Origin: Rivularia sp. PCC 7116
Lineage (GTDB): Bacteria > Cyanobacteriota > Cyanobacteriia > Cyanobacteriales > Nostocaceae
Assembly: GCF_000316665.1 (NCBI RefSeq)
Contig: NC_019678.1
Location: 6,076,001 to 6,140,000 of the forward strand
Length of the DNA stretch: 64,000 nucleotides
Direction: 5' to 3'
Shown: positions 17,738 to 26,824 of the stretch, one piece after another
How positions within the stretch are numbered: the stretch's first letter is position 1
Layout: the number at the start of each line of letters is the position of its first letter
The notes under the pieces: generated by a model
What the model was told of the DNA's origin: nothing
The model's database searches: none
Seen by the model: the letters and a program-made list of their open reading frames with translations, nothing else
Made by a program: the position numbers and the translations under genes

Positions 17738-18964
17738 TCAATTCTTCAACAACGGATAATAAAGCTCTCCTTGATTCACAATCGCACCAGCGCGATCGCC
17801 TGCTTGTTTACCAATACCGATATAGTAATCAACTCTACCAGGACTTTTGATTGCACCTCCGGTATCTTGATCGAGAACGTAGCGACTTACCAAACGCTGT
17901 TCAATTTGACCTTGATTGATAAATGGGAATTTTGCGCGTATTATAGCTAATGCACCGGGAGGCATTAAGGATTTATCTGTAGCAATTGACCTTTCTGGGG
18001 TAACTGGAACATTGAGACTACCGATTGCAGCAGCATCTTTAGTATCTTTAAAAAATATAAAACGGGGATTTCTAGGTAAATATTTATCTTGGCTTTCGGG
18101 ATTTTCTTCTAGGTAATTAAGAACTTTTTCTAGAGTAATTCCTTCTTGTTCTAATTTCCCATCTTTAATTAATTCTTTCCCCAAACTGACATATTCATGG
18201 TCGGTATTTCCTGCATAATTAATTGAAGTGGTAGTACCATCAGAAAATTCCAAAACCGCAGAGCCTTGAACTTGAGCGATAAAAGCATCTATGCGGGATT
18301 TTAACCAAAATAATTCCAAACCTTTAAGTTTACCTTTTTCTGCTTGTAAAGCATCTGCACCTTCCAATTCTAAACGAGTGGGATGGGGTTTACTCCAACT
18401 ATTAAAATCATCCGGTAAGCGATAAACTGGGTAGCGATATTCTGCTGTTGGTTTGCGACTGGCTTGGTAAATTGGTTTGTAATAACCAGTAAATAAAATA
18501 TTTCCTTGATTATCCGAACCGATAGATTTATAAAATACAAATTCTTCGTTAACAGCAGCCTGTAATTCTTCAGCATTTTGAGAATTAACAACTAATTCAC
18601 GAAATCTTTTCAAGCTTTTTTCAACTCTTTCTCGGGTGATTTCGGGAACAATATATTTTTGATAAGCTTCTTTTGCTTGTGGTGTTTGCAGATAGCCTAA
18701 ACTATAATCAATTGCTTTCAATAAATTTTGCTTATCTCCATTTTCTCCCCAGATTTGATTGTCAAGAAAATATTTATCATCTTGTGGTGACGTTTGTAAT
18801 GATAAAGGTGCTTGAGTAGAAGTAGTTTGAGGTTCTGCGGTTGGCGTTTGATTATCTTGGCTGATTTGCTGTTGATTGTTACAAGCTATTAAAGGTAAGC
18901 AGCAAAGACAAGTTGCAAAAATTAGCTTTGTTAATTTATGAGAATAATGTAGTTTAGATTGCAT
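17738..18964 (-). CDS. mltA: Membrane-bound lytic murein transglycosylase A (MltA)
   Basis: This lipoprotein (lipobox LIAC, Cys28) has an MltA double-psi barrel domain through its middle (FTGYYKPIYQASR, with GYLQTPQAKEAY before it) and a C-terminal 3D domain ending DQDTGGAIKSPGRVDYYIG, whose Asp residues are the catalytic and structural landmarks. MltA cleaves the MurNAc-GlcNAc bond in peptidoglycan, forming 1,6-anhydro products at the outer membrane. A Ser/Thr/Gln-rich linker of about 40 residues follows the lipobox. Length (408) is typical of cyanobacterial members. It is separated from moaA upstream by a 17-bp inverted repeat, so the two are probably separate units. Confidence 0.9.
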   Translation of the reverse strand: MQSKLHYSHKLTKLIFATCLCCLPLIACNNQQQISQDNQTPTAEPQTTSTQAPLSLQTSPQDDKYFLDNQIWGENGDKQNLLKAIDYSLGYLQTPQAKEAYQKYIVPEITRERVEKSLKRFRELVVNSQNAEELQAAVNEEFVFYKSIGSDNQGNILFTGYYKPIYQASRKPTAEYRYPVYRLPDDFNSWSKPHPTRLELEGADALQAEKGKLKGLELFWLKSRIDAFIAQVQGSAVLEFSDGTTTSINYAGNTDHEYVSLGKELIKDGKLEQEGITLEKVLNYLEENPESQDKYLPRNPRFIFFKDTKDAAAIGSLNVPVTPERSIATDKSLMPPGALAIIRAKFPFINQGQIEQRLVSRYVLDQDTGGAIKSPGRVDYYIGIGKQAGDRAGAIVNQGELYYPLLKN

Positions 18965-19028
18965 TATCTGTGAATTTTGGGAATTTAATCTTTAATATAA
19001 TTTAGATTAATTGATTATAAATAAGAAT

Positions 19029-19089
19029 TTGTTCGTAGTTGCGCTGTCTTCGCTTCTTATTGTTGGCGCTGAAGCGCAACTACGAACAA
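19029..19089. repeat. Perfect 17-bp inverted repeat between moaA and mltA
   Basis: TTGTTCGTAGTTGCGCT (19029-19045) pairs with AGCGCAACTACGAACAA (19073-19089) over a 27-base loop. Related CGCAACTACGAACC bases occur near 17704 after mltA. It may act as a terminator for moaA but has no long T tract. It is more like a dispersed palindromic element. Confidence 0.6.
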
Positions 19090-19105
19090 CTACATAATAT
19101 TTTAA

Positions 19106-20092
19106 TCAACCCCCAATCTGCGACATTGTTCTACCATAAGCAGCAACTGTTCCCCTATCCCTTTCTTTGAAATTTATTTCTTCTTTGAGAAACAATAAAT
19201 CTCTAACTTGCTCTCTTAATTGATAAACATCAACTCCATTTCGCAAAGCATCTTTTAAATTAATTTGACCAGTTTCATTTAACAAACATGGACGCAACCA
19301 ACCATCCGCAGATAAACGAATGCGGTTACATTTATCGCAAAAACATTCTGACATCTGCGAAATAAATCCTAAAGTACCTTTAGCACCAGGAATTTGAAAA
19401 ACGTCTGCGGGACCATTTCCTTTAATTCTAGATTCAATTAAGCCGAATTTTTGCGAAATACCTTCGCGTAATTGCGCTGAAGGAACCCAGGCAGATTCAT
19501 TAAATAATTTACTATTGCCAATTGGCATAAATTCAATAAAACGAACGTGCCAATTACGCTCAATTGTCAAAGCAGCTAAATCGAGAATCTCGGAATCATT
19601 GATACCTCGAATTACTACTACGTTTAACTTTAAAGGATTAAAACCCACTTCATATGCTGTTTGAATCCCTTGCCAAGTTTGTTGCCAGCGCGACTTTCCC
19701 CTATTACCAATCATTTTGTCAAAAATTTCTGGATTCAGCGAATCAAGACTAATATTAATCCGTCGCAAACCAGCATCGTAAAGGGGTTTTGCTAATTTGT
19801 CTAACAAAAAACCATTAGTTGTCATTGCCAAGTCATCGCATCCCGGCAGACAAGCAACTTCTCCCACAAAATCAACTATCCCCGGACGTATTAATGGCTC
19901 CCCTCCCGTAAGACGAAATTTAGTAAATCCTATGGGAATAAATACTTCTTTTAGTAGAGTTAATAATTCCTGATAGCTTAATAATTCCTGATGCAAAAGA
20001 TAATCGAGTTTTTCACCTTCCGGAACGCAATAATTGCAGCGAAAGTTACAGCGGTCTATTAAACTTATACGTAGATAATCTACTTTATTCAT
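19106..20092 (-). CDS. moaA: GTP 3',8-cyclase MoaA
   Basis: This radical-SAM enzyme makes the first molybdenum-cofactor precursor from GTP. The N-terminal cluster motif is [10 protein letters not shown] (Cys15, Cys19, Cys22). GGEP follows ([12 protein letters not shown]). The C-terminal second cluster motif reads [15 protein letters not shown] and is closed by a later Cys in LRPCLL. The C-terminal end lacks the usual terminal GG but ends SQIGG with MSQIGG, which does match the family tail. Length (328) is normal. No other moa gene is in the window. The two 4Fe-4S clusters make it iron-dependent but do not explain its position in the island. Confidence 0.95.
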   Translation of the reverse strand: MNKVDYLRISLIDRCNFRCNYCVPEGEKLDYLLHQELLSYQELLTLLKEVFIPIGFTKFRLTGGEPLIRPGIVDFVGEVACLPGCDDLAMTTNGFLLDKLAKPLYDAGLRRINISLDSLNPEIFDKMIGNRGKSRWQQTWQGIQTAYEVGFNPLKLNVVVIRGINDSEILDLAALTIERNWHVRFIEFMPIGNSKLFNESAWVPSAQLREGISQKFGLIESRIKGNGPADVFQIPGAKGTLGFISQMSECFCDKCNRIRLSADGWLRPCLLNETGQINLKDALRNGVDVYQLREQVRDLLFLKEEINFKERDRGTVAAYGRTMSQIGG

Positions 20093-20327
20093 ATATATTT
20101 TTCAATTATTTATTTCTAAATTGCTTAAAGATTATAGCTAAAAGTATATAGTGTCAATTGAAAATCTAAAACTGTTTTCAAGAAAAACACCCGTGGCAAT
20201 CAACCACTTATCTGTAAATATTTAAGTATTTGCAAGTAAGTAGGTACCAATACACCGGCATTATATAAAAAAATATAAACTAATCAATAACTTGAAGTAT
20301 TCTTTGATTTAATCTTCAATATAAACT

Positions 20328-20435
20328 ATGGAAACTATATTTTCAGACCCTCGTACCTTAATCGTTGTATTTCCCATTTTCCTCGGATGGGTATTGGTTT
20401 ATTTATTACTCAAAGAAATGGATGAAAATATATAG
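20328..20435 (+). CDS. 35-aa single-span membrane peptide near isiA genes
   Basis: An ATG at 20328 opens 35 codons beginning METIFSDPRTLIVVFP, with one clear membrane helix (about residues 11-29) and a charged tail KEMDENI. Size, a short lumenal/cytoplasmic start, one helix and an acidic end are what small photosystem subunits look like, but I could not match it to psbN, psbT, psbX, psaI, psaM or psaJ. A terminator-like hairpin follows 12 bases after the stop. It is plus-strand and convergent with the third isiA-like gene at 20535. Coding is supported by composition and the terminator, not by homology. Confidence 0.55.
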   Translation: METIFSDPRTLIVVFPIFLGWVLVYLLLKEMDENI

Positions 20436-20445
20436 GATGACAAAA

Positions 20446-20486
20446 ACCTGCTAATTTTCAACAAGAATAGCAGGCTTTAATTTTTA
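20446..20486 (+). terminator. Terminator after the 35-aa peptide gene
   Basis: CCTGCTA (20447-20453) pairs with TAGCAGG (20468-20474), followed by CTTTAATTTTT. The A-rich left flank means it could also work for the convergent gene on the minus strand. Confidence 0.55.
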
Positions 20487-20534
20487 TAGTTTTAGTTGAA
20501 ATAATCGAAAATAATTTCTAAACCTTCAAGCTTT

Positions 20535-21584
20535 TTAACTCAAAACCCTTGGAGGATTAACCATATCGTCGCTTTTAAAATCAAACCCCGCTTCAGTTAA
20601 ACGGGCACGGCTGGCGTGCCATATATGTCCGCAAAGAAATAGGGTTGCTAAAACAAGATGAAAACTTACCAACCATCCGCGAGAAGATACTAAACCCGCA
20701 GAAGTTTCTATCATCTTTGCAGCACCATAAAATACTTCCGGATAAACGGTGTTGTTGAAAAAAGCAAAAGTTGCAGCCAGAAATCCCATATAGGCGATCG
20801 CACCCAAACTATAGGACAAATAAGCCTCTCCAGACCATACTAAAACTTTCTCTGCCCAAGCAAATGGTTTACTTTTGATATGCCAAATACCACCTCCAAT
20901 ACACATTAATCCAACCCAAATATGACCGCCAATTACGTCTTCTAAGTTATCTACAGCAGCCATACCTGTAGCACCATGAGCGGGAAACAAATAGCTAAGA
21001 ATCTTCAAGGGGTTAAGCGTCGGATTACTAATTACTCGCACATCTCCACCCGCTCCGATATGAGGATCGAATATTCCACCCCACAACATCGCTTTTGCAA
21101 CTAACAACCAAGCACCTATACCTAAAAGAACAAGGTGAATCCCTAAAATGGTAGTCATCTTATCCTTATCCTTCCAGTCATAGCCAAAAAAACCAGCAAA
21201 ACTTGAGTCTTCTGGCAATACACTAGGTCCCCGTAATGAGTGAAATATACCACCCGCACCCAAAACTGCTGAGGAAATTAAGTGGATGACACCAATAATG
21301 TAAAAAGGCTGAATGTCGGTGACAGCACCCCCAGCACCAACGCCTAAACCTAGACTTGCTAAATGTGGAAGTAAAATCAAACCTTGTTCGTACATTGCTA
21401 AAGCCGGGTTGAAGTGCGATAGTTCAAATAATGTCATTGCACCAGCCCAAAACACTATCAAACCTGCATGGGCAACATGAGCGCCTAATAATTTACCGGA
21501 TAAGTTTAACAAACGAGCATTACCGCGATACCAGTCAACATCAGTAAAGCTATATGTTTGACTAGATAAAGTTGTTGAAGTCAT
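20535..21584 (-). CDS. IsiA/Pcb-family chlorophyll-binding antenna protein (third copy)
   Basis: This is a six-helix CP43-like protein of 349 residues. Family landmarks are [24 protein letters not shown] at the start, a run of conserved His ([26 protein letters not shown]) that ligate chlorophyll, and [17 protein letters not shown]. It lacks the large lumenal loop of true CP43 and has no PsaL-like C-terminal extension. Such proteins bind chlorophyll a and form antenna rings or arrays around photosystem I under iron limitation. It differs from the neighbouring isiA by a longer stretch after helix 3 ([18 protein letters not shown]). It is likely transcribed alone; a 512-base spacer separates it from isiB. 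Confidence 0.9.
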   Translation of the reverse strand: MTSTTLSSQTYSFTDVDWYRGNARLLNLSGKLLGAHVAHAGLIVFWAGAMTLFELSHFNPALAMYEQGLILLPHLASLGLGVGAGGAVTDIQPFYIIGVIHLISSAVLGAGGIFHSLRGPSVLPEDSSFAGFFGYDWKDKDKMTTILGIHLVLLGIGAWLLVAKAMLWGGIFDPHIGAGGDVRVISNPTLNPLKILSYLFPAHGATGMAAVDNLEDVIGGHIWVGLMCIGGGIWHIKSKPFAWAEKVLVWSGEAYLSYSLGAIAYMGFLAATFAFFNNTVYPEVFYGAAKMIETSAGLVSSRGWLVSFHLVLATLFLCGHIWHASRARLTEAGFDFKSDDMVNPPRVLS

Positions 21585-22096
21585 TAGATTTTAGATTGTC
21601 TTGTTTCTAGTAGTCGATTGCATTTTATTTGACTGGTTTCTTACACACCTACTTAAGGTTGCGAACCCCGAGCTAACAGCGAAAGTCCTATTCATCTGAT
21701 ATCTTGCACCATTGTCGTTAAGCCCTAATACCGCCTTGTAAGCCGGAGGCTTTCTAGCCCGCACGCAATACCTACGGTAGCGACCCTAGCTGCGTGAACG
21801 CAGAGAAATCAAAATCTGAGGCTCATATACAAAGTACGTTTTTACGCACTAACACCCTTGCCCAGTCTGATTTATCAGACTTTGTGTATTAGCCTGAGAA
21901 TTTATGAATACGGCGGTTGTTGAAAATGGTGCAAGATGTGAGATTCATAGGACTAAAATAAAACTCGTCAAAATTAATCAGAGCTAGAAAACGGGATTAC
22001 TCCCATTCCGCTCTAAGATTTCCGATTAAAATGCCTCCCTCATTCCCTCCCTTTCTCCCTCAATTATTTAGGAAATCTACCGGGAAGGAAGTAAAT
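21585..22096. other. Intergenic, 512 bases, with dispersed repeats
   Basis: The region holds GC-rich interspersed palindromic sequence near 21700-21800 (including AAGCCGGAGGCTT), a GTGCAAGAT repeat motif near 21932, and the second two-step hairpin at 21998-22093. No gene is visible. Confidence 0.5.
21998..22093. repeat. Two-step hairpin element, copy B
   Basis: The outer arm TACTCCC (21998-22004) pairs with GGAAGTA (22087-22093), six of seven. The inner arm AAGATTTCC (22015-22023) pairs with GGAAATCT (22071-22078). Compared with copy A at 6594-6700, the inner stem shows an A-to-T change on the left matched by T-to-A on the right. It sits 3' of isiB on the minus strand. Confidence 0.6.
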
Positions 22097-22606
22097 CTAC
22101 AGCCCAAAAGCTGATTTAACTTGAGCAGTCCAAGCCTTAATCCTTTCATCGCTTAAATCTGATTGATTGTCATCGTCTAGAGCAAGTCCACAAAACTTCC
22201 CATCTCTCAAAGCTTTAGATTCGCTAAACTCATATCCATCCGTTGAGGTATAACCAACAGTTTTTCCACCTCTTTCAGAAATCTTTTCTTCTAATATCCC
22301 CATCGCATCTTGAAAATTTTCGTCATATCCAACTTGATCGCCAGTACCAAAATAAGCAACTGTTTTACCACTAAAATCAACCTCATCAAGCTCTTCAAAA
22401 AAGCCTTCCCAATCGCTCTGAAGTTCGCCAATATTCCAGGTAGGGCAGCCAATAATCAGACATTCATACTCATCAAATTCACTAGTTTCTGCATCTGCAA
22501 TATCATGCATCGTTACACCCTCACCCAAAGCGTCCCGAATCATTTCCGCAGCAGATTCGGTTTTACCTGTTGTTGTACCGTAAAAAAGACCAATTTGTTT
22601 TGACAT
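22097..22606 (-). CDS. isiB: Flavodoxin IsiB
   Basis: This long-chain flavodoxin of 169 residues replaces ferredoxin as electron carrier from photosystem I when iron is scarce. The FMN phosphate loop is FYGTTTGKTE near residue 9. The isoalloxazine-binding regions are GCPTWNIGELQSDW (Trp near 57) and FGTGDQVGYDENF (Tyr near 98), and the long-chain insertion YTSTDGYEFSES is present. It is encoded within the isiA cluster but with a 366-base upstream spacer, so it probably has its own promoter. Length is exactly as in other cyanobacterial IsiB proteins. Confidence 0.96.
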   Translation of the reverse strand: MSKQIGLFYGTTTGKTESAAEMIRDALGEGVTMHDIADAETSEFDEYECLIIGCPTWNIGELQSDWEGFFEELDEVDFSGKTVAYFGTGDQVGYDENFQDAMGILEEKISERGGKTVGYTSTDGYEFSESKALRDGKFCGLALDDDNQSDLSDERIKAWTAQVKSAFGL

Positions 22607-22972
22607 TTTAAAACTACTTACTCCACAAAAATTAACTAGCCAAAAACCAACTCTTGCGACTAACTTCTATTAAGTTTATAGATTTTTCAGGCAATCAAGC
22701 ATGATGAACAAAACGAAGTCGTCATAATTCACCATGATTAATTACGCAACGCCCAATTCCTATACGCTAGATACAAAGACAAGTCTTTAATATTTCAGCT
22801 TAATGCACATTGCTCTCAATAATTTCTTTATAGCATATCAGGTATTTTGAGAATTATTTGCGATTGTAGTATGAAGTTTTGTAAATATATTGGTTATTTT
22901 ACTAGTAGCCCAGCAAGTTAACAAAGGCGGGGTAATTTTTTTACTACTCGCTACTAGCGGCGATCGCTAGTT
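22607..22972. other. Intergenic, 366 bases, upstream of isiB
   Basis: This is the likely isiB promoter region. It contains a short palindrome around GCTACTAGCGGCGATCGCTAG (HIP1 octamer at 22960) near the far end. I see no convincing copy of the futA-type iron box here. Confidence 0.4.
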
Positions 22973-23257
22973 TTAGAAAGGCGGATACAACTTGCGCTTA
23001 CCTTGTTGACAAGCATTACAATTAGCAGTTTTGACTTCAAAATCAATACAGCCAATAGCTTCTTCCGAACAAGCCTTAGAAGGATGAATCGTACATTTGA
23101 GGCGGTAGTCATTGGTAAAAAAATCGCAGCCAGAGCAAGGAATATCGTGAAGTTTCTTTAAGTGGTTTGTTCCTTTGTTTAGCATCAAGCAAAAACTGGT
23201 AATAGCTAAGATGACTATTGACCAAGCACAGAAAGCGCAAAGAAATGTAGGTAGCAT
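22973..23257 (-). CDS. Cysteine-rich membrane-anchored protein, 94 aa
   Basis: One N-terminal membrane helix (about residues 5-27) is followed by a compact Cys-rich domain with CSGCDFF, LKCTIHP, ACSEEAIGC and NCNACQQGK. Eight of the cysteines lie after the helix, in pairs that could hold an Fe-S cluster or zinc. I do not recognise a named family. It lies between the second isiA-like gene and isiB, all on the minus strand, but a strong terminator (23288-23328) separates it from the isiA genes, so it probably has its own promoter. An iron-related or redox role is inferred from location and Cys pattern only. Confidence 0.75.
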   Translation of the reverse strand: MLPTFLCAFCAWSIVILAITSFCLMLNKGTNHLKKLHDIPCSGCDFFTNDYRLKCTIHPSKACSEEAIGCIDFEVKTANCNACQQGKRKLYPPF

Positions 23258-23287
23258 GACTTATCTAATTAATCCTCAAAATAATTT

Positions 23288-23328
23288 TCCAAAAAAATGT
23301 CCGTAGAACAATATCAGCTACGGACATT
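23288..23328 (-). terminator. Strong rho-independent terminator after the isiA pair
   Basis: On the minus strand AATGTCCGTAG (23328-23318) pairs perfectly with CTACGGACATT (23306-23296) over an 11-base loop and runs into seven T residues. It ends the isiA operon 48 bases after the stop of the second antenna gene. Confidence 0.85.
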
Positions 23329-23375
23329 AAATTGAGTCGGCTCTCAGAATCAGAACAATCAAAAATTATAGAAAA

Positions 23376-24341
23376 TTAAGAGCTTATTTGGCGGGAACGC
23401 CAAGAATGCCATACATAGCCGCAAAAAGCTATGATTCCTAAGAAAAGCTGCACATTAGCCGTTCCCAAGCGGTCGTAACCGTAAAATTCACTGGGATAGA
23501 CTATCTGGTTATAAGCCACAAATGGAATAGAAATAAAAGCCATTAAAGCTAAACCGAGCAAGCTGTATGAAAGAATTTCTTCACCATTTTGAATCGGGAA
23601 TATTCGCCTTACCCAGGAAAATGGTGGTATGAAAACATGCCAAATACCACCTAAAATTAACATCAATCCGACCCAGATATGACCGCCGATAACATCTTCG
23701 AGATTGTCAACGCTTGCCATTCCCAAAAAATTCCAACTACCATCTTTTAAACCCACCAAGTAACCAAATATAATGCTTGGATCGAGAGTGGGATTGCTTA
23801 TTAATCGGACGTTACCAAGATTAGCATCATAAATTCCACCAAAGAACATCGCTTTTAACACCAAAAGAAATGCACCTAAACCTAAAACAATCAAATGGTT
23901 GCCTAAAATAAAACCTAACTTTTTGGGATCGTTCCATTCATAGTGAAATTTCGCTACTATTCCGCCAGCGCTATATAAAACCTTGCTTCCGCGAAATACG
24001 TGAAACAACCCACCGGCACCTAAAACCGCTGAAGCTATTAAATGCACAATACCAATGACAAAATAAGGATAAGTATCTACAACTTGCCCATTAGCACCAA
24101 TACCCCAACCTAAAGTTGCGAGATGAGGTAACAGAGTCATCACCTGCTCGTACATCGGTACATCAGGAGCAAAGCGCAATACCTCGATGATAGTAATACT
24201 TCCAGCCCAAAACATGATTAAACCTGCATGAGCGATATGTGCACCTAATAATTGTCCCGACAAATCTGTCAAACGAGCATTACCAACTAACCAAGGTGAG
24301 TCTGTACCTGATGCAAAAGTTTTATCGGTTGAAACAGCCAC
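23376..24341 (-). CDS. IsiA/Pcb-family chlorophyll-binding antenna protein (second copy)
   Basis: This six-helix antenna protein of 321 residues is shorter than the other two because the fifth-to-sixth helix loop is reduced. It has the conserved start [26 protein letters not shown], conserved His residues ([26 protein letters not shown]) and [17 protein letters not shown]. The GTG start at 24341 follows AGGATAATAATT. It begins 80 bases after isiA on the same strand with no terminator between, so isiA and this gene form an operon that ends at the terminator at 23288-23328. It probably forms mixed antenna assemblies with IsiA. Confidence 0.92.
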   Translation of the reverse strand: MAVSTDKTFASGTDSPWLVGNARLTDLSGQLLGAHIAHAGLIMFWAGSITIIEVLRFAPDVPMYEQVMTLLPHLATLGWGIGANGQVVDTYPYFVIGIVHLIASAVLGAGGLFHVFRGSKVLYSAGGIVAKFHYEWNDPKKLGFILGNHLIVLGLGAFLLVLKAMFFGGIYDANLGNVRLISNPTLDPSIIFGYLVGLKDGSWNFLGMASVDNLEDVIGGHIWVGLMLILGGIWHVFIPPFSWVRRIFPIQNGEEILSYSLLGLALMAFISIPFVAYNQIVYPSEFYGYDRLGTANVQLFLGIIAFCGYVWHSWRSRQISS

Positions 24342-24420
24342 AATTATTATCCTTTTCCAAAATTTTTGATGACGGAAGTTTTATTTAGAGACGCTGCATA
24401 AAACAACGTCTCCATAATAA

Positions 24421-25464
24421 TTACGATTCGCTACCAACAACTCCTACAGAATCTAATGCTTTACCAAACTGTTTGAAATCAACACCAATAGCTCGTAGCG
24501 CGTGCCATAAATGTCCTTGCAAGAAGAAGAAAGCAAGGAAGAAATGAGCGTTTGCTAACCATGCTCTAGCTGTATGAGCGCCGTATGGTAAATCTATAGT
24601 GTCAGCAAAATAGGGGCAAATGCCAAATTTTAGTTCTAGAGCGGGGCCATAAAATTCAACTGGATAAGCCAAGGTATTAACCGCACAATAGTAAGATGCA
24701 ACAAATCCAGCCAAGGCTATTCCTCCCAAAGAATAAGAAAGAATTGCTTCACCAGAGAAGATTAAAGCTTTCTTCGCCCAAGGTAAAGGTTCTTGGATGA
24801 TATGCCACACTCCGCCGCCAATCAACATTACACCGACATAAATATGTCCTCCCACCAAGTCTTCGAGATTATCGACACTAGCAAAATGAAATTGATAACC
24901 ATAGATAACCAGAGGGTTAAGAGTTGGATTCGTGACGGTGCGGACAGTCTCAGATGCAGCATCATAGAGTCCGCCAAAGAACATTGCTTGAGCAGCTAAC
25001 AACAATGCTCCGACTCCTAAAAACAATAGATGATGTCCCAAAATAATCCCTAATTGCTTGGCATCATCCCATTCAAAGTGGAACTTACGAGCTTGTCCCG
25101 TCGCATCTTTCAAATTCTTCGGAGCTTTGAAAGTATGGAATAAACCACCCGCAGCTAAAACAGCAGATGAAATTAGGTGTATAACTCCGATAGCGAAATA
25201 AGGGTATGTATCAACTACAATTCCACCATCTCCGACACCAAAACCTAAAGTTGCTAAATGAGGCAATAAAATCAACCCTTGCTCGCCCATTGCTATATCA
25301 GGGTTATATCGAGACAGTTCAAATAGAGTAAACGAACCAGCCCATAGAGTAATTAAAGCTGCTTGCGCTGCATGAGCGCCGACAAATAAACCGGATAAAT
25401 TGGCAAAGCGTGCATTACCAGCCCACCAATCATATTTAACTTTAGGATTATCGTAAGTTTGCAT
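24421..25464 (-). CDS. isiA: Iron-stress-induced chlorophyll-binding protein IsiA (CP43')
   Basis: This canonical IsiA of 347 residues starts [27 protein letters not shown]. It has six helices, chlorophyll-ligating His residues ([28 protein letters not shown]), [17 protein letters not shown] and the [16 protein letters not shown] segment typical of IsiA rather than Pcb. It forms an 18-subunit ring around trimeric photosystem I and free quenching aggregates in iron starvation. AGGAG lies 13 bases before the ATG. The 752-base upstream region carries a candidate iron box (25709-25728) and a long palindrome (26040-26065). It leads the isiA operon. Confidence 0.96.
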   Translation of the reverse strand: MQTYDNPKVKYDWWAGNARFANLSGLFVGAHAAQAALITLWAGSFTLFELSRYNPDIAMGEQGLILLPHLATLGFGVGDGGIVVDTYPYFAIGVIHLISSAVLAAGGLFHTFKAPKNLKDATGQARKFHFEWDDAKQLGIILGHHLLFLGVGALLLAAQAMFFGGLYDAASETVRTVTNPTLNPLVIYGYQFHFASVDNLEDLVGGHIYVGVMLIGGGVWHIIQEPLPWAKKALIFSGEAILSYSLGGIALAGFVASYYCAVNTLAYPVEFYGPALELKFGICPYFADTIDLPYGAHTARAWLANAHFFLAFFFLQGHLWHALRAIGVDFKQFGKALDSVGVVGSES

Positions 25465-25708
25465 TGTTTAACGTCATCTCCTTGTTGCTATATTTCTGCA
25501 AGAATTTGGCTTTAATTACTGCTCGACCTCTTTTGCTCAAAGCAGATGAATTAATTGCCGCAATCTTTAGTTTTTATTGAAGCCTGTATTTGTTGGAATA
25601 ACTACGCACCAAAGCTTTTAGAGCATTAAAGTTTCTCAAACGCAACCGATTCGCGGACTTACCGCAAAAGACACCGCGCTTTTTTGTTTTGACTTAATGC
25701 TTAGTTTA

Positions 25709-25728
25709 TTGATAAAGATTTTTATTAA
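25709..25728. promoter_or_regulatory. Candidate iron box upstream of isiA
   Basis: TTGATAAAGATTTTTATTAA matches the 20-mer shared by the two futA upstream regions at 14 of 20 positions, keeping TTGATAAA and the final TTAA spacing. It is 245 bases from the isiA start, similar to the 251 and 307 bases seen for the futA genes. Confidence 0.35.
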
Positions 25729-26039
25729 CAAGAGTATTTACAAAAATTAATAGTTGCAATTCAGATGGACTTGAGGGAATCATATCAAACCCGGTTACAC
25801 CGGTTTGGGATAAAAAAACTGCTGAGAGGGTATTTATAAATCAAAAATGGGCGTTGCTGAATCCGAGTATTTATTGTACTGAAGAATTCAGGTACAGTGG
25901 CACGAAGACCCTTATCCCATAGAATGTAATTAAGCCTATGATAGTAACATAACCCAAGCGAAAACATGGGAAAAAGCTTGAAATTGTTCGAGAAAATCAC
26001 TTGAAGAATTTATAGCTGAATCCTGCCAATACCCTTAAC

Positions 26040-26065
26040 ATAAAAATGGCGATCGCCATTTTTAT
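26040..26065. repeat. Perfect 26-bp palindrome around a HIP1 core
   Basis: A fully self-complementary 26-base stretch is centred on GGCGATCGCC (26048-26057) with flanking A-rich and T-rich arms. It lies between isiA and the 56-aa gene. It may be a bidirectional terminator or a protein-binding site. Confidence 0.7.
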
Positions 26066-26188
26066 CAACTATGTTCGATTGTTACAAAAACCGTTTTCAT
26101 ACTAGGGTAGTATCCAGTAAAATCCAATAAACAATCCCTACCTGCTCTAATAGATAGGTGATTGATTGTTAAATAGTTAAGTTACAAA

Positions 26189-26220
26189 TTGACTGCCACG
26201 CACCTTTGCGTAGTGGTCAA
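26189..26220 (-). terminator. Hairpin at the 3' end of the 56-aa gene
   Basis: Arms 26189-26202 and 26207-26220 (TTGACTGCCACGCA and TGCGTAGTGGTCAA) pair with a few mismatches over a four-base loop and include the stop codon of the small gene. The T tract is weak. Confidence 0.4.
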
Positions 26221-26387
26221 TTTTGATTTGGGATTAGATAACCCATATAGATACCAATACTAAGCTTAGCTACATCTAAGAACACAGGGCGAGTAGTTTC
26301 ATCGAATACTGCAAAAGCCAGTAAGCCCAAAAGACTTACCATCACCACTGTTCCAAGAATTAACTCTTTGAAATTGGGTTGCGACAT
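26217..26387 (-). CDS. Small membrane protein, 56 aa
   Basis: An ATG at 26387 follows a strong GGAGG ribosome site by three bases. The 56-residue product begins MSQPNFKELILGTVVM and has one clear helix (about residues 8-28) and a possible second weaker one near the C-terminus (LDVAKLSIGIYMGYLI). I do not recognise a family. It lies upstream of the isiA region on the same strand but 750 bases away, so a joint transcript is unlikely. The ribosome site and hydrophobicity pattern make it a credible gene. Confidence 0.6.
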   Translation of the reverse strand: MSQPNFKELILGTVVMVSLLGLLAFAVFDETTRPVFLDVAKLSIGIYMGYLIPNQN

Positions 26388-26824
26388 GAGCCTCCGTATA
26401 TTTTTTAATATCTATACGATGACTAAGAATATAATATACCACATAGTAAGAAAAGATAAATGTAGCCAGTTTCTAATTAGTCATAGTCAAAAACTGCCTA
26501 AATTAATAACACAAATACCCACATGAACTAATACAAGAATAAACCACACAAGTTACTCACCAAAAAATATACAACCCAAGTAGAATGAATGGGTAAACTT
26601 GTCGTTGACATCCGTGTTCATACTAATCTAAATTATTTTTTACAAGTAGCAACAGTCATATGTTAAATAATTTAATGATTAATTTATTAACTATTGTAGA
26701 AGGTGAGTACCTTTAGGGGAGAAGTTAAAAGTTAAAAGTTAAAAACTCAGAATCACAAGTATCTCAAATCTTGCAGCAGTGACTCTACTAAGAGTTTATT
26801 GTCGGAATAAAATGATGCTAGTAT
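26388..26824. other. Intergenic, 437 bases
   Basis: The region is AT-rich and contains a short AGTTAAA heptamer array (about 26724-26747). No gene or strong terminator is seen. Confidence 0.5.

Larger units (their letters stand above)
25465..26216. other. Intergenic, 752 bases, isiA upstream region
   Basis: The length fits a distal promoter and long leader for isiA. It contains the candidate iron box at 25709-25728, an imperfect AAACCCGGT/ACCGGTTT stem near 25788-25808 and a 26-bp palindrome at 26040-26065. A 71-codon minus frame at 25785-26000 has poor coding character and overlaps the stem, so I do not call a gene. Confidence 0.5.

Noticed and set aside
20535-21584. PsaL-fused IsiA variant
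   Set aside because: The protein ends right after the sixth helix; no PsaL-like extension is present.
22607-22972. Iron box upstream of isiB
   Set aside because: No stretch matches the futA-type 20-mer well enough to report.
25785-26000. 71-codon minus frame upstream of isiA
   Set aside because: Random composition and overlap with a stem-loop; no ribosome site.
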